Below, piece after piece: positions 11,712 to 26,583 of a DNA stretch of 64,000 nucleotides; position 1 is the stretch's first letter, and each line of letters begins with the position of its first letter. The notes under the pieces are model-generated. The model was not told the origin of the DNA, made no database searches, and saw only the letters and a program-made list of their open reading frames with translations. The translations under genes were made by a program, and so were the position numbers. Source of the DNA: Aphidius gifuensis (Eukaryota > Arthropoda > Insecta > Hymenoptera > Braconidae); the NCBI RefSeq assembly GCF_014905175.1, contig NC_057790.1:5208001-5272000 (forward strand), written 5' to 3'.

Positions 11712-14700
11712 TTAGTTTAATGTTTTAATTATTAAAACAAACAATTCCATTTTTTTTTTTTATAATTTAAATATATTATACTTGTCAAACACATTTTGTA
11801 AATTGAAAAAATTTTCTCATTAAATTTTAAAGCCGACAAATTGCATACTCAGTAAAAAAAAAAAAATTCCTAGCAGTCGCGAGCACAAGAGTATTTTTTA
11901 TAATGCAATTCTTTATATTTTTTCATATGTATTAAATATTAAATTGGCATGAAAATGTATACCACCTTTACTGATATAAAAAAAAAAATACTGTATCTAT
12001 AATTTTTAATGATAAAAAAAAAAAAATTGAAATATAAAATTGAAATGTAAAGGATGAGAGAAAAACGATAAATTTAGAATGTGTCATAGATGTTAATAGT
12101 ACATGGGCTTTCCTATCCTAATTACTACCAGCCAATTCATGTCACCCGAGGGGCAAAGTCCCACATAACGAACCAATCAGGTCGACGAGATGAAAAAGAA
12201 TTAAAAAACAAAAGAACAAGAACAAGAAAAAAAAGCTCACAAAAAGTGAGAAAAAAAAAAAGTAAAAGAATATTTGAAAATAAAAAAAAGAATTTTATAA
12301 AAAATGTGAATATAAAAATTGAAAAAAAAAAAAGATGAAAGTAATAAGAGAAGGATATATAGAACGTCAAACACTTTGGATTTTGCGACACCTTACCAAA
12401 GTGGCCTTGTCTATTTTTCCCCAGTATCCGTTCATTCTTATTTTTTTTTATTTTTTTTAATATATATATATACATTCATGTGCCGGATCGTCACGTCAGC
12501 CTCGTTACTTCGAGCAAGGGGAGTTTATGAAAATAGAGAAGGTATAAAATTTCTTAGTGGTGGTCGTTTGGAGATGAAAATAAAAAAAACATGATGAAAG
12601 GGTTAAAATAGGAAATTAAGGGGAAACGAGAAAATCGTCTAGGCTTTAACATCCTCGTTTTCATACACCTGTCTCCTTGAATAAAAAAAAAAACTTTTTT
12701 CATCCTATGTATATCTCTTTTTCATCATTTTATCATTTTCTCATATTTCACAAACTTCTATGTACCATAATGTTTTATCGACAGTCTTTGACTGAAATTA
12801 GCCCTCGACTTTTCCACCTCAGTTTGTTTTAGGATCACTCATGTTATACATTATACTTTTATGAAATTTACCAATAAATTTATAAACAATATACACTGAG
12901 AAACAACATATTCTCGGACAGGTCAATTATGTACATATTATTAGAAATTAAATATTATTATGAGTCAATTTTTATAGCAGATTGTGAAGTTCCATTCTCA
13001 GTATTGAAAATTTGTTTTAACTGTTGATCTATCTAAGATCAAATTGGGGTGGATCAATTTTATAAATTCATATAAATTAGAATATTTTTTTAGAAAAAAA
13101 ATTCCCCCAAAATAATCCATCAGTAGAAATTTGTAAAAAAAAATCAGTCAAATACAAATGGGTATGAACTACTGTACGGAAAAATTCACGTTGTGGAACA
13201 AGCATTGATAGTCGTATAATTCAATTTAAATAAATAAATAAATATGAAATAAATGATGAGTATTATTTTATATTATTGTGAGTATATGATAAAGATTTAA
13301 AAGTAAATGTTCATAAAATATTTGTGCAGGAAAGATCATCATAATCATAAATCACACTCGTAAATATATACGTTTAGATGTGTTGATGTTGAACGTTTGA
13401 CTTTTACGATCAACCACGTCGCGACTATTGGTCTAGCCACATGCAATCGCACAAGCTTGCGTGCAATCATCTTTTTCGCTTTTTTATATTTATTTATTTT
13501 TCTTTCTTAATGGTTATTTAAGAATTTAATAGTATATCGTACTTTAATAATTATTTTTCAAGTTAATTTAATGTGAAATCATGAGTTTATTATTTTTATG
13601 TATATTTATTATACAAATAAAATTTGTTTGCATTTGACAGAATTGTATATTATTTTTTTTCTGGTATATTTATTTTGAGTGACAGATTAAATATTCTTGA
13701 TAATTAATATTCAACTAACTGAATTTTCAAATAAATTGTTTCCAAGATAATATTATTGTTAACTTCTTTTTATTTATACATTTAATTACAAGTTTTATTA
13801 TTTTATAAAATTTTAAACTTTGTATTTATTGTTTTCTTTTTGTCGGTTGTATTTGATTTTACTTTTAAACATTTATTTTATTTTAAAGCTTTTTTTTTAT
13901 TTATTTATATTTACGTGGTTTTTTTTATTTTCCTTTATATATATATAAAATATATATGGAGCATAAACAATATTGTTTTCATGTATTTACTTTTACGACT
14001 CAATCGTACGGAAATAGATATATCTATATTTTTTTTTTTTTTGATAAAAAATTGTACACATGTTTTGTCCCGAATTTTTGTCAAGAAAGACTAATAATTT
14101 TGGACTCAGTTGGCCAGAGAAAGGATATATCCGGAAAACGTGAAATTCCAACGGAACTGTTGATACCAATGACAGAAATTTTTTTTGTGAAAGAATACAA
14201 GATTTTTTTTTTAACCACAAAGTAAACCACACTGATGAGCAACCACTTGGATGAACCCGGATATCGACTTTCAGCACTGGATACATTTTGTCAATCCAAG
14301 CTTTTCAATTTTATTTTTATTATTTTTCATATATTTCGAGGTCCACCACCCCCCTGATAATATTTTTAAAAATTTTTTTATTCATTTAAATACTTTGTTT
14401 TTTAATTTACATCATTTTCTTGGGAAAAGTTCATTCAAAACTCCAATAAAAATATTTATCATCTCTCGATAAAGTTTGAGGGAGATTTTCTTTATATTAA
14501 AAAACAAAAATTATATATAATAATAACAACGACGATAAAAGAAAACTTGAGAAAACAATTTTGATGGCAAAATGCTTCAATGCGGAAATTTGACTTTGAT
14601 GTGGTATGTCACATTGTTTTAATTCTTTAACGAGTTTTAATTCAAGTTTATTGAAGGAGAAAATAAAAAAAAAATAAGCAACTGATGGAAGATTAAAATA

Positions 14701-17700
14701 AAAAAATATTCAAAGTTAAAAATCACTGAGTGACATGGGTGGTATTTTTTTTTTTTATACTTTGTCAATTAAATTTTCCTCGACTTTTCATTTAACCGGA
14801 AAGTGATTTTCAATTATAGGGCCTGTTATAGATCAACTGCTAATTGGAACTTTTTTTTTTTTTTTTTTTTCTCAGTTACGTGTTCTTTATTTAAACAATC
14901 ATATTAATGACTGTAAAATTATTTGATTTTCCATTTCCATCTAGTTATTTACATCATGGTTTTACGAGTAAAAAAATCACTTGAAATTTAAAAGATAAAA
15001 ATTTTTCATTTGTAAAATAGTTGGAAATAAATTTTAATCTTAAAAATCTACTTACATAATACTCGTGTATTTGGTCTCATCAACCGTATTCAAACCTTTT
15101 TTTTTCCGTTATTATTATTTTTTTTTTTTCTAGTTTTTAGAGAAATTATTTTATTTTTTTTCTCCTTTAAATTTTCAAGTACTTAGGTCGTCTCGGTTTT
15201 TCACCCTCTCGGTTATTCTTGATTGGATTTTCATCGCGGTTGCTTGCATAAAGTATTTCATTTTTGCCTGTCTGACTAGAATCTTCTATACCTCTTCAAC
15301 TCAAAAATATTTCTTACAATTTATTTTTTTATTATTTTTATATTTAACTCGACCTACTGACTCTTCACCGATATTTTTTTTAATTTTTTTTTCGCCTATT
15401 TGGCTCGTATCCTAGCTGGCCTAAATCTAGAACGATCGGTCAATGAAGAAAAAAAATATTTAAATATTTTTTTAACTTAAATGAAAATGGTTTTTTTTTT
15501 TTCATAGTTTTTTGGCTTGTACTTTATCTTTTTCAACAAATGAAAAAAGAAAAATTCAGTTGAGACTCGTGATTTTATTCCAAAAATAATATATGTATAT
15601 AAATATAGAAAACAAAAGATGCAACTTAGCTTATAGCTTACTTGCAATCTCGGCCCTAGTGAATAATTCAATTGCGTTTTATGAAGTTCATGAATTACTA
15701 AACAAATCGTTAACACGAATAGCCCTCTTGATACAACTTTACGATTTACAATAAAATTTAAAATAATAAATGAATATTAAAGCTGGAATTTTCTTTAAAA
15801 AAAATAAATAATACATCTAACAAATAAATGAGAAAAAAAAATTAACATACACACTGTACGTATGTATGAAAGCTTTCCTTGGAAATCGAAAATTTCATTT
15901 TTTTTTTCTCATTAAAAGTAGTTTACAATTTCAATAGAGACATTGAACTGAGAATTATAATAACGAGAATATTCAAAACTTCTATAATTCATTTATAAAT
16001 TGATATTTATTCAGCAAACAAATGTTTTCAACAAAACACAATGTAGACTGGCTTGATGTGTTTTTCCTATACTGAGTTCCTATATAGAGGAAAAAAAAAA
16101 AAGTTAAAAATTTTCTTGGTTAAAAAGTTGAGTTTTAGTGAAAGCGTCGACCTGGGCCAAAACCAAGTTAGCAAGTTTGAGCTTAACAATGCAAGACCAA
16201 CCGACTAGCTATTGAGATGAGTTTCTACAGCCACATTTGCAACTCTGGTGAAATGAAATGAACCAAAACTAAAAGAGTTTTACTGTTACATTTCACAAAA
16301 ATATCATACATATATGCCAATTTACAAAAAAAAAAATTTGATAGTAATTTTTTGTGTTTTCTAGGTTTTTTATTTTTTTAATTTTAACTTTTTTCATATC
16401 ATTTTAACATGTAAAATTTAAATCATATTAAAAAGTTTATTAATTTAGTTTTATTTGATGAAAAACACATAAAAAAAAATATATTTCATATTTATAAAAT
16501 AATAATAATAATTTTTAATATTTAAATATTGTATATTTTTTAGAGTTCAGATTAATCAAAATTGTTTGTATACAAAAGTAAATTAAAAACAATAGCAGTA
16601 TGAAACTTGGAAAATCAAGTGAACAAAGATGTATAAAAGACAAGATGGAAAATGTTAGTGTGCGAAACATCTTTGGAAGGAAAGAAATCGTGAACAATTG
16701 TGAATGTGAATATACAACTGAGCTTTTCATTGAAATACGAAAGTGCAAGAAAATTGAGTTAACAAGATCGTGTTAACAATACAATATGAATGAAAAGTAC
16801 GTACACACAACTATTGTTACATATTCTATACAAAATTTAAATACAAATATACACACATACATAAATAGTTAAATATATTTTCCATATACTTATATTTTAA
16901 TGATGATTTATCCAGTAAATTAAATATTTACTTTACACCATACATGTAATTTTCTTTTTCTTTTTTATCCACAATATATAGAAAAGAAAAATAATAACAT
17001 AGAAAAAAAAAATCTCATTAAGAAAATTCTTCAATGAATATACAACGAGCTTTTCAATTTTCACCCCATCAGTGTGTTTATTGTTTGAAAATTATATTTT
17101 TAGATTGACATTTGAAAATTGAAAAAAAAAAAAAAATTGTTGAGATAAAAAAAGCTTTTCATAAATTATAAATTCAAAAAATGAAAAGAAAAATAAAAAC
17201 TGTATTTTTTTTTCGATCAATAAATTGGTATTTATGTTTAATTGATGTTTATTTGTGCATGAAATGAAAAATTCAAGTATGATAACACTCATTGATTGGA
17301 TAATAAAATAATTATGTTATAGGCTGCAGTGTTGGAAATAAATAAAACATATGATGTTTGGAAAATAGAGAATTTAAAAGTAGAAAAAACCAAATAAAAA
17401 TATGATCAGTAATAAAAATGAATAACAAGTTAAATAAATAAATATCTATTTGGTTGAAACGATGGGGCAGTTTAATTGTAATTTTAATAGAAACCATCAA
17501 GAAAATGTTGTAATAAAAAATCACAAACAGAGGTTCATCATCAAAGTTATTTCTGATTCTTATATGTATATAAAATAAATAAAAAAAAGTTTTAGATCAA
17601 ATGGATACTCATATAACAAACTGTCGATTAAACCTTTGTCTTTATCTTTAGAATTTACCATTACCAAGGCAATTATGTCCAACTCGTAATAAAAATAAAA

Positions 17701-19680
17701 GTCGAATCAGCAAATTCAAGTGAATTCACTCAAGCATGATTTTCTTGGGAGGAATGTAAACCGAATTTTTATTACTTTTGTTTGACTATTCTCTCTCTTT
17801 TTTTTTCTATTATTATTCTTTCTTTTTTTTTTTGATTTATTTTTATTTTATTTCATTTTAGTTTTTCGTCTTTTGTTTTTCGAATTTACCACAAATAGAA
17901 ACAAGGGATTCGACAGTTTGGGGGATGAATATATGGAATGGGTGGTAGCAACCCACGGGAACAAAAAAAAAAAAAAGGTGGACAAAAAACAAATAAAAAA
18001 TAGAAATGAAAAAAGAAAAGCAATGTACACGACAAACAAGAAAACAATGATATAAAATTTTTTTAAACTTTTTTCTGTCTTTGGATTTTAGCCAGTTTTC
18101 TTTTCGTATGTTTTAAGATATTGCTTTTTTTTTTAGCGTACGGGTTACGTCAACTTTTTTTTCGGCCTAAAAGGTACCTTTCTTTATGCATAACTGCATA
18201 CATATATATTTTTTTTATACATGCAGGGCATTTTTTGCTTAAATCATTTCGTTTCCTTTCTTGCCTTTTACCTTTTAATATAATTTCACGAAAAAAAAAC
18301 AGATAAAAATATTGTCAACTGTATATTTATTTTACTTTTTATTCCCCTCTCTTTCTTTTTTCTACCAATCCTTTTTCAAATTACAAAATGCAATTACTTC
18401 CAACATTCCCGCCGGCTTCAATTTGCGTGTCCCAGAGTGATGTCATTTTTTTATTTAAAAATTTTTTTAAATCTTTCACTTGATTCAATTTCATAAATTG
18501 ATTTTTTTGATTATTCATTCGATATTAGCATTAAAATTCAATAATAATACAATCCGATGTTTATTTTAACTTTTGAAAATAAATTAAAAAATACTGTTTG
18601 ATTAAACTTTTAATATTTAATTATTTGTTTTTCGTTTGGTTTTTTTTTTTTTTTAATAATAACAGTTGGAATTCGTAATTTTAGTTACATGACATTGTAT
18701 TTTGCCACGGGGCATCAATTTGCTTTTAGCTATCTTAAAATTCTGTGATGCATTTGACGGCATATAATGTTGTTGGTTTATAAAGCGTGGACGAGAATAT
18801 CGTACAGTGACTTTGCGAAGAAAATATAGTATCTTTTGCTAGGCAATGTTGACGGGGTGAAAGCTACTCGGGCAGATGAAATGTAAATGGATATAGACAC
18901 CGTCGCAAGGATCAGAAAACGTAAAAAAAAAAAATAAAATGAAAAATTTTGCACTGTAATAAGGTACAAAGCTGCTCGAGTAAAGATAATGAAAAAAAAT
19001 AAAATGAAATAAAACAATCGTCTTTGACGGCAGTTTATATTTACAAAATTTTTTTTTTTTTTATATTATTTTTCTTTCGTTACTTTTATTGTTACACTTG
19101 ACTTGGATCATAATATTTCTTTATGAATTTTGAATTTATTCAAAGAACAAGACATACATTCAGAAGCAAATGATTAAAATATTTAAAAAATCAAAACGCA
19201 AATAAAAATAAAGTTTTATATATAATGAAAATAATTATTTTTTTAATTTATAAAATTATAATTTTCCAAGTAAATAAGCCACAGATGTGAATAAATTTCA
19301 AGCTTTAAAATTCATTGTATGATTTACAATTAGTACTTTATGCACTAGAGTGAGATAAAACTTGCATCAATGTAAAATGAGAAGTAAGAGAGAGAGAGAA
19401 GAAAATGAAAAATGTAAATGCCTAAAAAACAAAGTTAATGGAAAAAATTTTTAACATTATTTTGAAGCGATGGTGCTCGAGTAATCTTATAAAAAAATAA
19501 AATAATAAAATAATAATAATGTTAAAATGCAGATGGAAGGATGATACATAATTACTTGTATAATGTCAGTTAATGAGATCCCATGGAGCTTGAGAAGATC
19601 CACCAAACATTAGAGGCAAAGTGAAGATTTGAGCCTTAGATGAGAAAATGGATATACAGTTTACAATCCTCTTTTTTTTT

Positions 19681-19704
19681 TCTCTCTCTCTCTCTCTCTC
19701 TCTC
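19681..19704. repeat. (TC)12 microsatellite
   Basis: Uninterrupted TC run directly after a poly(T) stretch. A shorter GA run lies 290 bp upstream near 19388-19402. Confidence 0.9.
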
Positions 19705-21094
19705 ATTTATAATTTTTTATTTTTCTCCTGTTAGAAATTCAATATTGCACAAACACCAAGATGTTGAAAAAGTGAGAATCAAGAAAAAATGAAAGAAAAG
19801 CTAGAAAGTAGAGAAATGAAACCTTGGCACAGTAAAGTGGTGACTTAAAAGTAAGATAAATATATAGATAGAGTAAGAAAAAAAAAAAAGTATTGCCATG
19901 AAAATCGTGAGAAAAAGAAAAATATATAAAAAGAGAAAAAAAAAATAAAAAATAAAGATTACATGCTAATGTTCCGGGAATGGACCTCACTGAAGAAGAT
20001 CTAGATCGATTTATACAGAAACAGAGACGTTAGTTTTTCAACATATATATTTTTCTTGACTATATATTTTTTTTTTTTCTTTTTTACACTACCGGATCAT
20101 GATTTACTTAATGGATTTATCTCCCATAGACACTCAATTTCAACGACGAGGGAAAAAAAAAAGAAAAAAAAAATTTTAAAAAGTAAATTTCATTTAAATC
20201 CATCATCAAACATACAAGACCAAAAGGGGTGCTTGATATAATCTTTTAATTTTTTTATTTCAAACTTGAAGAATCATTTCTCCTTTATATCAAATTTAAT
20301 GAGATATTGAATATGAAAATTATATATCGTATAATTTACATTTGACCTGACACAAGTGAGTGAAAAAACCTCAAACGATATGGATGGATAAATTTATTAA
20401 AAATAATTGAATTAAAAAATAAAAAAATCTTGTCATGTAATTGAATTGAAAGAAAATTATTCCAAGCAGTTGCAGTTTGTGGATGAAAGATAATATATGT
20501 GATTCAATATCTACTTTTATTTATATACTGAAAACTTTATATTTTAATATTCATGAAAAATGTTTAAGTAATAATTTCATAACACACATATAAACTTAGA
20601 TGAAGCACGTCTAAATGCGGATAAAGTTAATACTGTAAGTATATGTAATCCATGCGTTCATTGTATACACTTACGATGAATAAACATGCATAAAATATAT
20701 ACATATATAAAGATAAAAATATGGAATAAAAAGAGACGAGAGTACACAAGGTCTATGACCTACCTGCATTGGCCTTTGCTTGTGTCTCTTAGGTATCTCT
20801 TTCTATTCTCTCTATCTATCTCTCTTTCTCTTTTCTCATAATTTAACCAAATAAAATTTTCATAGGATCTCTTTTTTTTTTTTAACAAACTTGATGTCCC
20901 ACAAGACATACAACCAGCTATATCACCTCACGAATTTAATAATCCCTTCAAATGACAATATCGATTGCATATCAAAAATCTCATCACATTTTCTATATAT
21001 AAATATTCACAAAATTCAATTTACATTTTCATATACTGAGGTGAAAATAAATATCGATTTTTGATCTTAAATCTTGAATTGACTTCAAAAAGCA

Positions 21095-21362
21095 AGCTTG
21101 AAACGATGTCAAAATGGTGAAACGATACAAATGAGTTTGATCCAATTGAAAAGTACATGACATAATTTTGGATAACGAAAAAAATTAATTAACCAGTCAT
21201 CCAACAACAGAGCTCGGTTATTTGAAAATCAAAATAGAATAGATAAATAAATTGCAAAACTCACCCTTACTGCTGTTGATGATGGAAATCCTCGATTAAT
21301 ATCGTCGGCTAGCCAAAGTTTGTCTCATTGAAAAATTCATATATCATCTGCAACAATAATTA
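21095..21362 (-). repeat. Dispersed repeat copy 1, exon-like core 21265-21347
   Basis: The most divergent of three same-orientation copies. Read on the minus strand, a T-rich tract and attattgttgcag precede an 83-nt core starting ATGATAT and ending before gtgagttt. Similarity to copy 2 continues about 170 bp past the donor-like site, through shared pieces such as tctattctattttgat and attggatcaaa. The core has stops in every useful frame, so it is unlikely to code. Confidence 0.6.
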
Positions 21363-22719
21363 AAAAATTTAAATAATTAAAATAAATATTTTTGCTAATA
21401 TTAACTCTTTTTCATTTTATACATTTTAAATATAAATAAATTCAGGTAAATCAATTTTTTAGTAGTATATGCAGATATTATTATCATGCACGTGTAAAAG
21501 AGTAGGCGGATGACCGTGACGTATTGAGAAAATATCACAAGCGTAATATTAAATTCATTGAGGTCATAAGGTAGCAGTAACGAAGAAAAAAAGGATAAAA
21601 ATAAAAGACAAAATACATGTAGATATATATAAAGAAAAATTTTGAAAATTGAAAATTTTAAAAACCCCGGCGAATAGGTTGTTTGCTAGACGATAGCCTT
21701 GGTGATAAATGTCACTATTTATTAAAATTTTAAAAGCTGTTAAATATATAATTTTTTTATAATACATTATAAAGAATAAAATATAAAGGATTTTACTTAG
21801 TCAAAGTATTTTCTACCTACTCAAAACTAGTTGAAAAATTATTTAAAAAATTACTAAACATAGATCCCTTAATTATTAACAATAAAGAGACGTTATTTTA
21901 TAGAAGAATCTTTTAATAATTGATTATGCGTGAATTGAAGAAAAAACTAGTTAATTTAATATACTTGCCTATTTTAATTCTAACGGTCAATAACATTTTG
22001 TTCATTATGAATAATAATGATATTTTCTATTTTAAATATATGTGCACATGTAGACAAACTGCATACTTGTAAATATAATGATATATACATGTATAAATGA
22101 TTTGCACCATCGACACACACACGGTGTGTTACTGGCGTCTAGTTTTCCCTCACGGTTGAGTGGACTTTAATGAAGCTACAAGCGACACGTATTTGCCACA
22201 TAGAACAACAAAACTCTCATACATATATACAAAACCCTTGTTATTTTTATTAACAAACTATGATTTTTTTTTTAAATTCACTATGATTTATTAAAGAAAT
22301 CTAAAATAAATTATCTTTAAAGCGTATTGATTTCTTGTATAATTACTCCATAAAACTTGTAATAAAGTTTTTTGAGAAAAAAAAAAAAAAATGCACAAAC
22401 AAATAACTTGAAACTATGCACAAAATTTGCTTTTGTGTTTGAGTTTTGAGGGTGAATACCAAACCAAGGAAGTACAATATGAACAAGATGAATGTTTTCT
22501 CATATACCCGCACTGCCGAATTGCCAAACTCAACTGTTCATATACATATATATATGTCTGTTGAAAAGCACGTCCAGAATGAGTAGATGTAAGTAAAAGG
22601 AAAAGCGGAAACATTAATAATTCAAACAATGAATTCATATCTTAAAGTTAAATTAACAGAATAAACGAGTTACAGCATAATTGTTATTTTTGTTTAAAAG
22701 CCACACGCATTCTATTCAA

Positions 22720-22745
22720 TTAATAATAATAATAATAATAATGAT
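22720..22745. repeat. (TAA)n microsatellite
   Basis: About eight TAA units. Similar shorter TAA/ATA runs are common throughout the window. Confidence 0.85.
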
Positions 22746-24705
22746 AATTGTTGATGGAATTTAGATACAATATCTGAATAATATAATAACAATAAAACCA
22801 TGTAATTTTTTTAGTATTTGAAATATTTTTTTTCATTGTCTATTATAAAATGATTCCGATGAATTGCAACGTTGCAAGTAGTATAAACGTTGATATAGCC
22901 AGCTCTTGGATTTAATTTGTTAAATTTGGGGTTGGTTGTGTCTTTAATAAATATAGTGGTTTGTCTCGATGTGCAAGTACATTCATACGTCTCTACTAAT
23001 AATTCTACAATGTATTCACGTACAGGATAAAAGAGAACAACAGTTAGTTCACTTCTGAATTTCTCATTCCTTCATTTATCATGAGTTATACATATATACG
23101 TATATGGATATATATATTTATATGGCTTCAGTGGAATCTTCTCTTCATGCTGATGGTCTATTGGAGCGTGTGTCAGGGTCCAATTCATGTGTACATATAT
23201 ATGTATAAATGCATGTGATGAGAATGAGCAGGCAAAAGAGAAACAAAGCTTGGAATGGCATGCGAAATTTCGCGGCTAACCCAAAGGGGGTCTGAAGCAC
23301 TGTCACTATTCTCATGTGGTAAATGTTCTGTCTATATATTCACACTTTCATTGACATTATTTAAAAATTTCATATGCACAATGAGACGTGTTGCAAAAAT
23401 AAATAATGAACAAGGAATTTAAAAAAAAAAAAAAACAAATGAATTAAATAGTTGGTAAAAATTATAATTATTTTTTTAAATTCATTATATTATTTTTTTT
23501 TTTTTATCAAGTAAATATCATCAATTGATTGTTATTTTTATATTTTTTTATAATCATTGACATTTTTAAATTTATTCGATTATTTTATTTGAGAAAATAA
23601 AGTAAAGGAAAAAAAAAAATGATATATAAAAATGGATAATTTAATAATAGCCAAAAGGTCACAGTGTGAATGTAAAAATGCTTGTCTGGATTTTATGTCT
23701 AAATGTAAAAGTCGAACGATGAATATATGTTGACAAATTTTTTAGTCTGTGTATTTTGTGCACTCTCATGGTTTAATATTTATTTATTTGCTATCTCTTT
23801 TTCCTTTATTCCTGTCAGCAATGGATTATGAATTTATGAGACAGCTACTTATCATGCGATCTCAAAATATCTTTTTCATTTTGGCTGAATATATGTAGAA
23901 TTTAAAAAAAAAAAAATTTACTTGGTTTTATTTAAATGTATCTATATACTGATTTTTATCGTTAAGAATATGAGAAATAAATTTTAAAAAAATATATATA
24001 TAAAAGATTTTTTAAATTCAAGAATAGTTCAATGTAAGTATAGATTTTAAAGAAAATAAAATAAAATTTGCAATGGATTTGCAATGGTTGCAGCAACTGG
24101 TATTCTTTTTTTTTTTTTTTGTCTTATCTTGGCTGTCTTATTCGTTTCGTATTTTCAATATAAGAAAACTCATTCGACCGTTGTCCAAGGCCAAATCGTA
24201 CACCCGAATCGTATAGATTTAAACGTCGTTTTGCTAGTACATTTCAAGATTTATATCCACCTTTTAACGTGCTTTCTAGCCCATTTTCTATACCCTTTAT
24301 TTATTTTTTTTTTCATTCTATTTTATTTTTGTTATATTTTATCGTTAATTTTTACTATCAATTTTGTACATTCACAATGATTATCACACGAAGTGTAAAA
24401 GTTAAAAAAAAAATTATATTAACAAGATAAAAAATAACGAATAATTTAATTTTAGTTATTTTTTTTCTATCGATTAAAAAAATAGATAATTATATTTTTT
24501 CATTTCCGTTTCATTATACCAGTAAAAGATGGTTTTTTAAATTTTTTTTTCTCGTTTTTGCTTCAATCATATTGCAGCATTCGTTTTGAGAATTTAAGTC
24601 TCGTCAAAGTTTTTATTGCATTTATTTTTATTACTAAATTTATATTTTGAGTTATTTTTTATATATTGTTGTAAAATACAATTTAAAAAAGAAAATAACG
24701 ATTAC

Positions 24706-24833
24706 CTTCAGGATGCGGCTAGACTGACTGTTCTGGTTTCAACTGGACTATAGATTTTCACTAGATACTTGTGCCATTGACAATTCCAAGCGTGTCTGAC
24801 TATAGCAGTGACTGACACTACTTGGCTGGTGAA
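24706..24833 (-). ncRNA. Candidate minus-strand exon, probably non-coding
   Basis: A 128-nt block clearly richer in G+C than its flanks. It is bounded on the minus strand by ttgcttacag on its 5' side and CTGAAG|gtaatc on its 3' side, both good splice sites. One frame is open for 41 codons but ends in TGA just before the donor and begins without ATG, so I favour an untranslated exon. It lies 3.4 kb upstream, on the minus strand, of repeat copy 1, to which it could be spliced. A first exon with an initiator-like TCAGTC inside the block is an alternative. Confidence 0.3.
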
Positions 24834-26038
24834 CTGTAAGCAAGTTCTATTCAACCAGACGTGTATAAAACATGAAAAAATATATTTTCATGTAAAATTT
24901 TGATACAATTTATTATGTTAATTTTATTTGTTTTTTTTTTTCTCGATATTTGTTATGTTTAATTATTCCAATGTATTTATAAAATTTCAAAATCAACAAC
25001 GATGTGTAAAAGTAATAAAAAATTATTATTCCAACAGAAAAATATCACGTGAATATATTTGAATAAAAAAAAAATTAAATATTAAAATATTAAATCAAAT
25101 AGATTGGAAAAAAATATAACTATTTTTTATTTTTACATCCATTTGCATGTATAAAAATGTTTAAGATCTAATTTTTCTATCGTTAATCTATAAGTTTTCA
25201 TTGATTTGGAAACATCAATAGAAAGAATTTCAAAAAAAATTATAAAATAATAATAAAAAAGATAAAAAGAAAAATTTATCTCATCTTTATCAAATTCATT
25301 TAAAACTTTATTTTCATTCACATTATTTACCATCGATTTTACAGCTTCCACATGACTCAACTATTGAATTTTTCTTACTCATCGTTTTATTTTTTACACT
25401 TTATTTTCATTATTTCTTAAATATCATCTCTTTCAATACGATTTTATCTTGATTGCTTCGACATACAACGCTATACATGTATATCGAAAAAACTAAAAAT
25501 ATCTGTAGCAACAAATTCTATAGATAACCCATCGGTGCATTTGAACATGACATTTTTCTTTAGCCGTAGATAATCGTAAAACTTGAATGAAAAAAAAAAA
25601 AACAAAAAAAAATTACAAATAGGCATAAAAAAAAATTTACACGACATAATGATAACTAATTTTTACATGGTTTTTCCGACAAAGAAAGAAAGAAAAAACA
25701 AAGATAACAATGAAAACAAAACATGTAAAAAAAAAAAAAAAAAAGAAGACTCATATAGAATCATTACTTTCAGCGTCATTGAGGGACAAAATAAAAAAAC
25801 AGGGAAGGGAAAAAAAAAAGAAAGGGCTCTTTGAAACACGTAATGAAGAAGGGAGTTGAAAACGTGTGTGATCGAGGTATTTTTTTTTTTTTTTTTCTTT
25901 TTGCACTTCACAACCATGTCGAGCCGTTAGATTTTCTGGCTTGGAAGCTTACCTCGCCAAAAGGACGCAATGTTATGTATTTTGTCTCTGTCTATTAAAA
26001 GGTTGAGGGTACAGTGTATTGTAGAATATTCGTGTACA

Positions 26039-26110
26039 AAGAAGGAAGAAGAGTAGAACGAGGAGATGATGAAGAAGAAGGAGGAGGAGGAGGAAAAGTA
26101 GGAAAATGAG
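26039..26110. repeat. Purine-rich (GAA/GGA) tract
   Basis: About 70 bp of almost pure purine on the plus strand with GAAGAA and GGAGGA units. The complementary pyrimidine strand produces spurious S/P/L-rich reading frames. It could adopt triplex structure or bind GAGA-type factors; no gene is needed to explain it. Confidence 0.7.
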
Positions 26111-26565
26111 ATGGGTCAGGGGTAAAATTGGAGGGAGACTGAGGGAAAGGACAGCTGCAAAAGAAAAAAAAAAAAAAAAAGCTTCTGGGCAAGCCACGAG
26201 CTTCTGCAACTTTACCTCGATGATGAGAGGTTATATGTGCGCACGCAATTCGCGTATTACACGTATTATATATATTATAGCAAGATAAAAAAAGAGATGG
26301 TGATATTTTTTTTATATATTTGAATAAGTGCTTGTGAGAAAGAAAAAAGTGTTGATGACATAGAGATGGCGCTTGTGTCATACAACTGCTGCTGAATGCG
26401 CTGTAGATATTGAATATATATATGTTAAAACTACAGTGGGTGGAAGAGCTTGCAGAGGCGGCAAATGGTATGACGGTTGGCAGGGGTAGAGTAAACTGAG
26501 GGCAAAGGGAATGGGAAATGGAAAATGAGATAAAGAGTGAGGGTAAAGCCAGGGTTGCCATGGGA

Positions 26566-26583
26566 GCTACCCGGCCGGGTAGC
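26566..26583. other. Perfect 18-bp GC-rich palindrome
   Basis: GCTACCCGG followed by its exact complement CCGGGTAGC, at the start of a GC-rich islet that runs to about 26640 and contains CCGCGG and CTCGAG. Strongly unlike the surrounding AT-rich DNA. Confidence 0.85.

Noticed and set aside
13840..14290. Overlapping frames on both strands
   Set aside because: Low-complexity F/Y/I strings from TA repeats and T runs; no splice-consistent structure.
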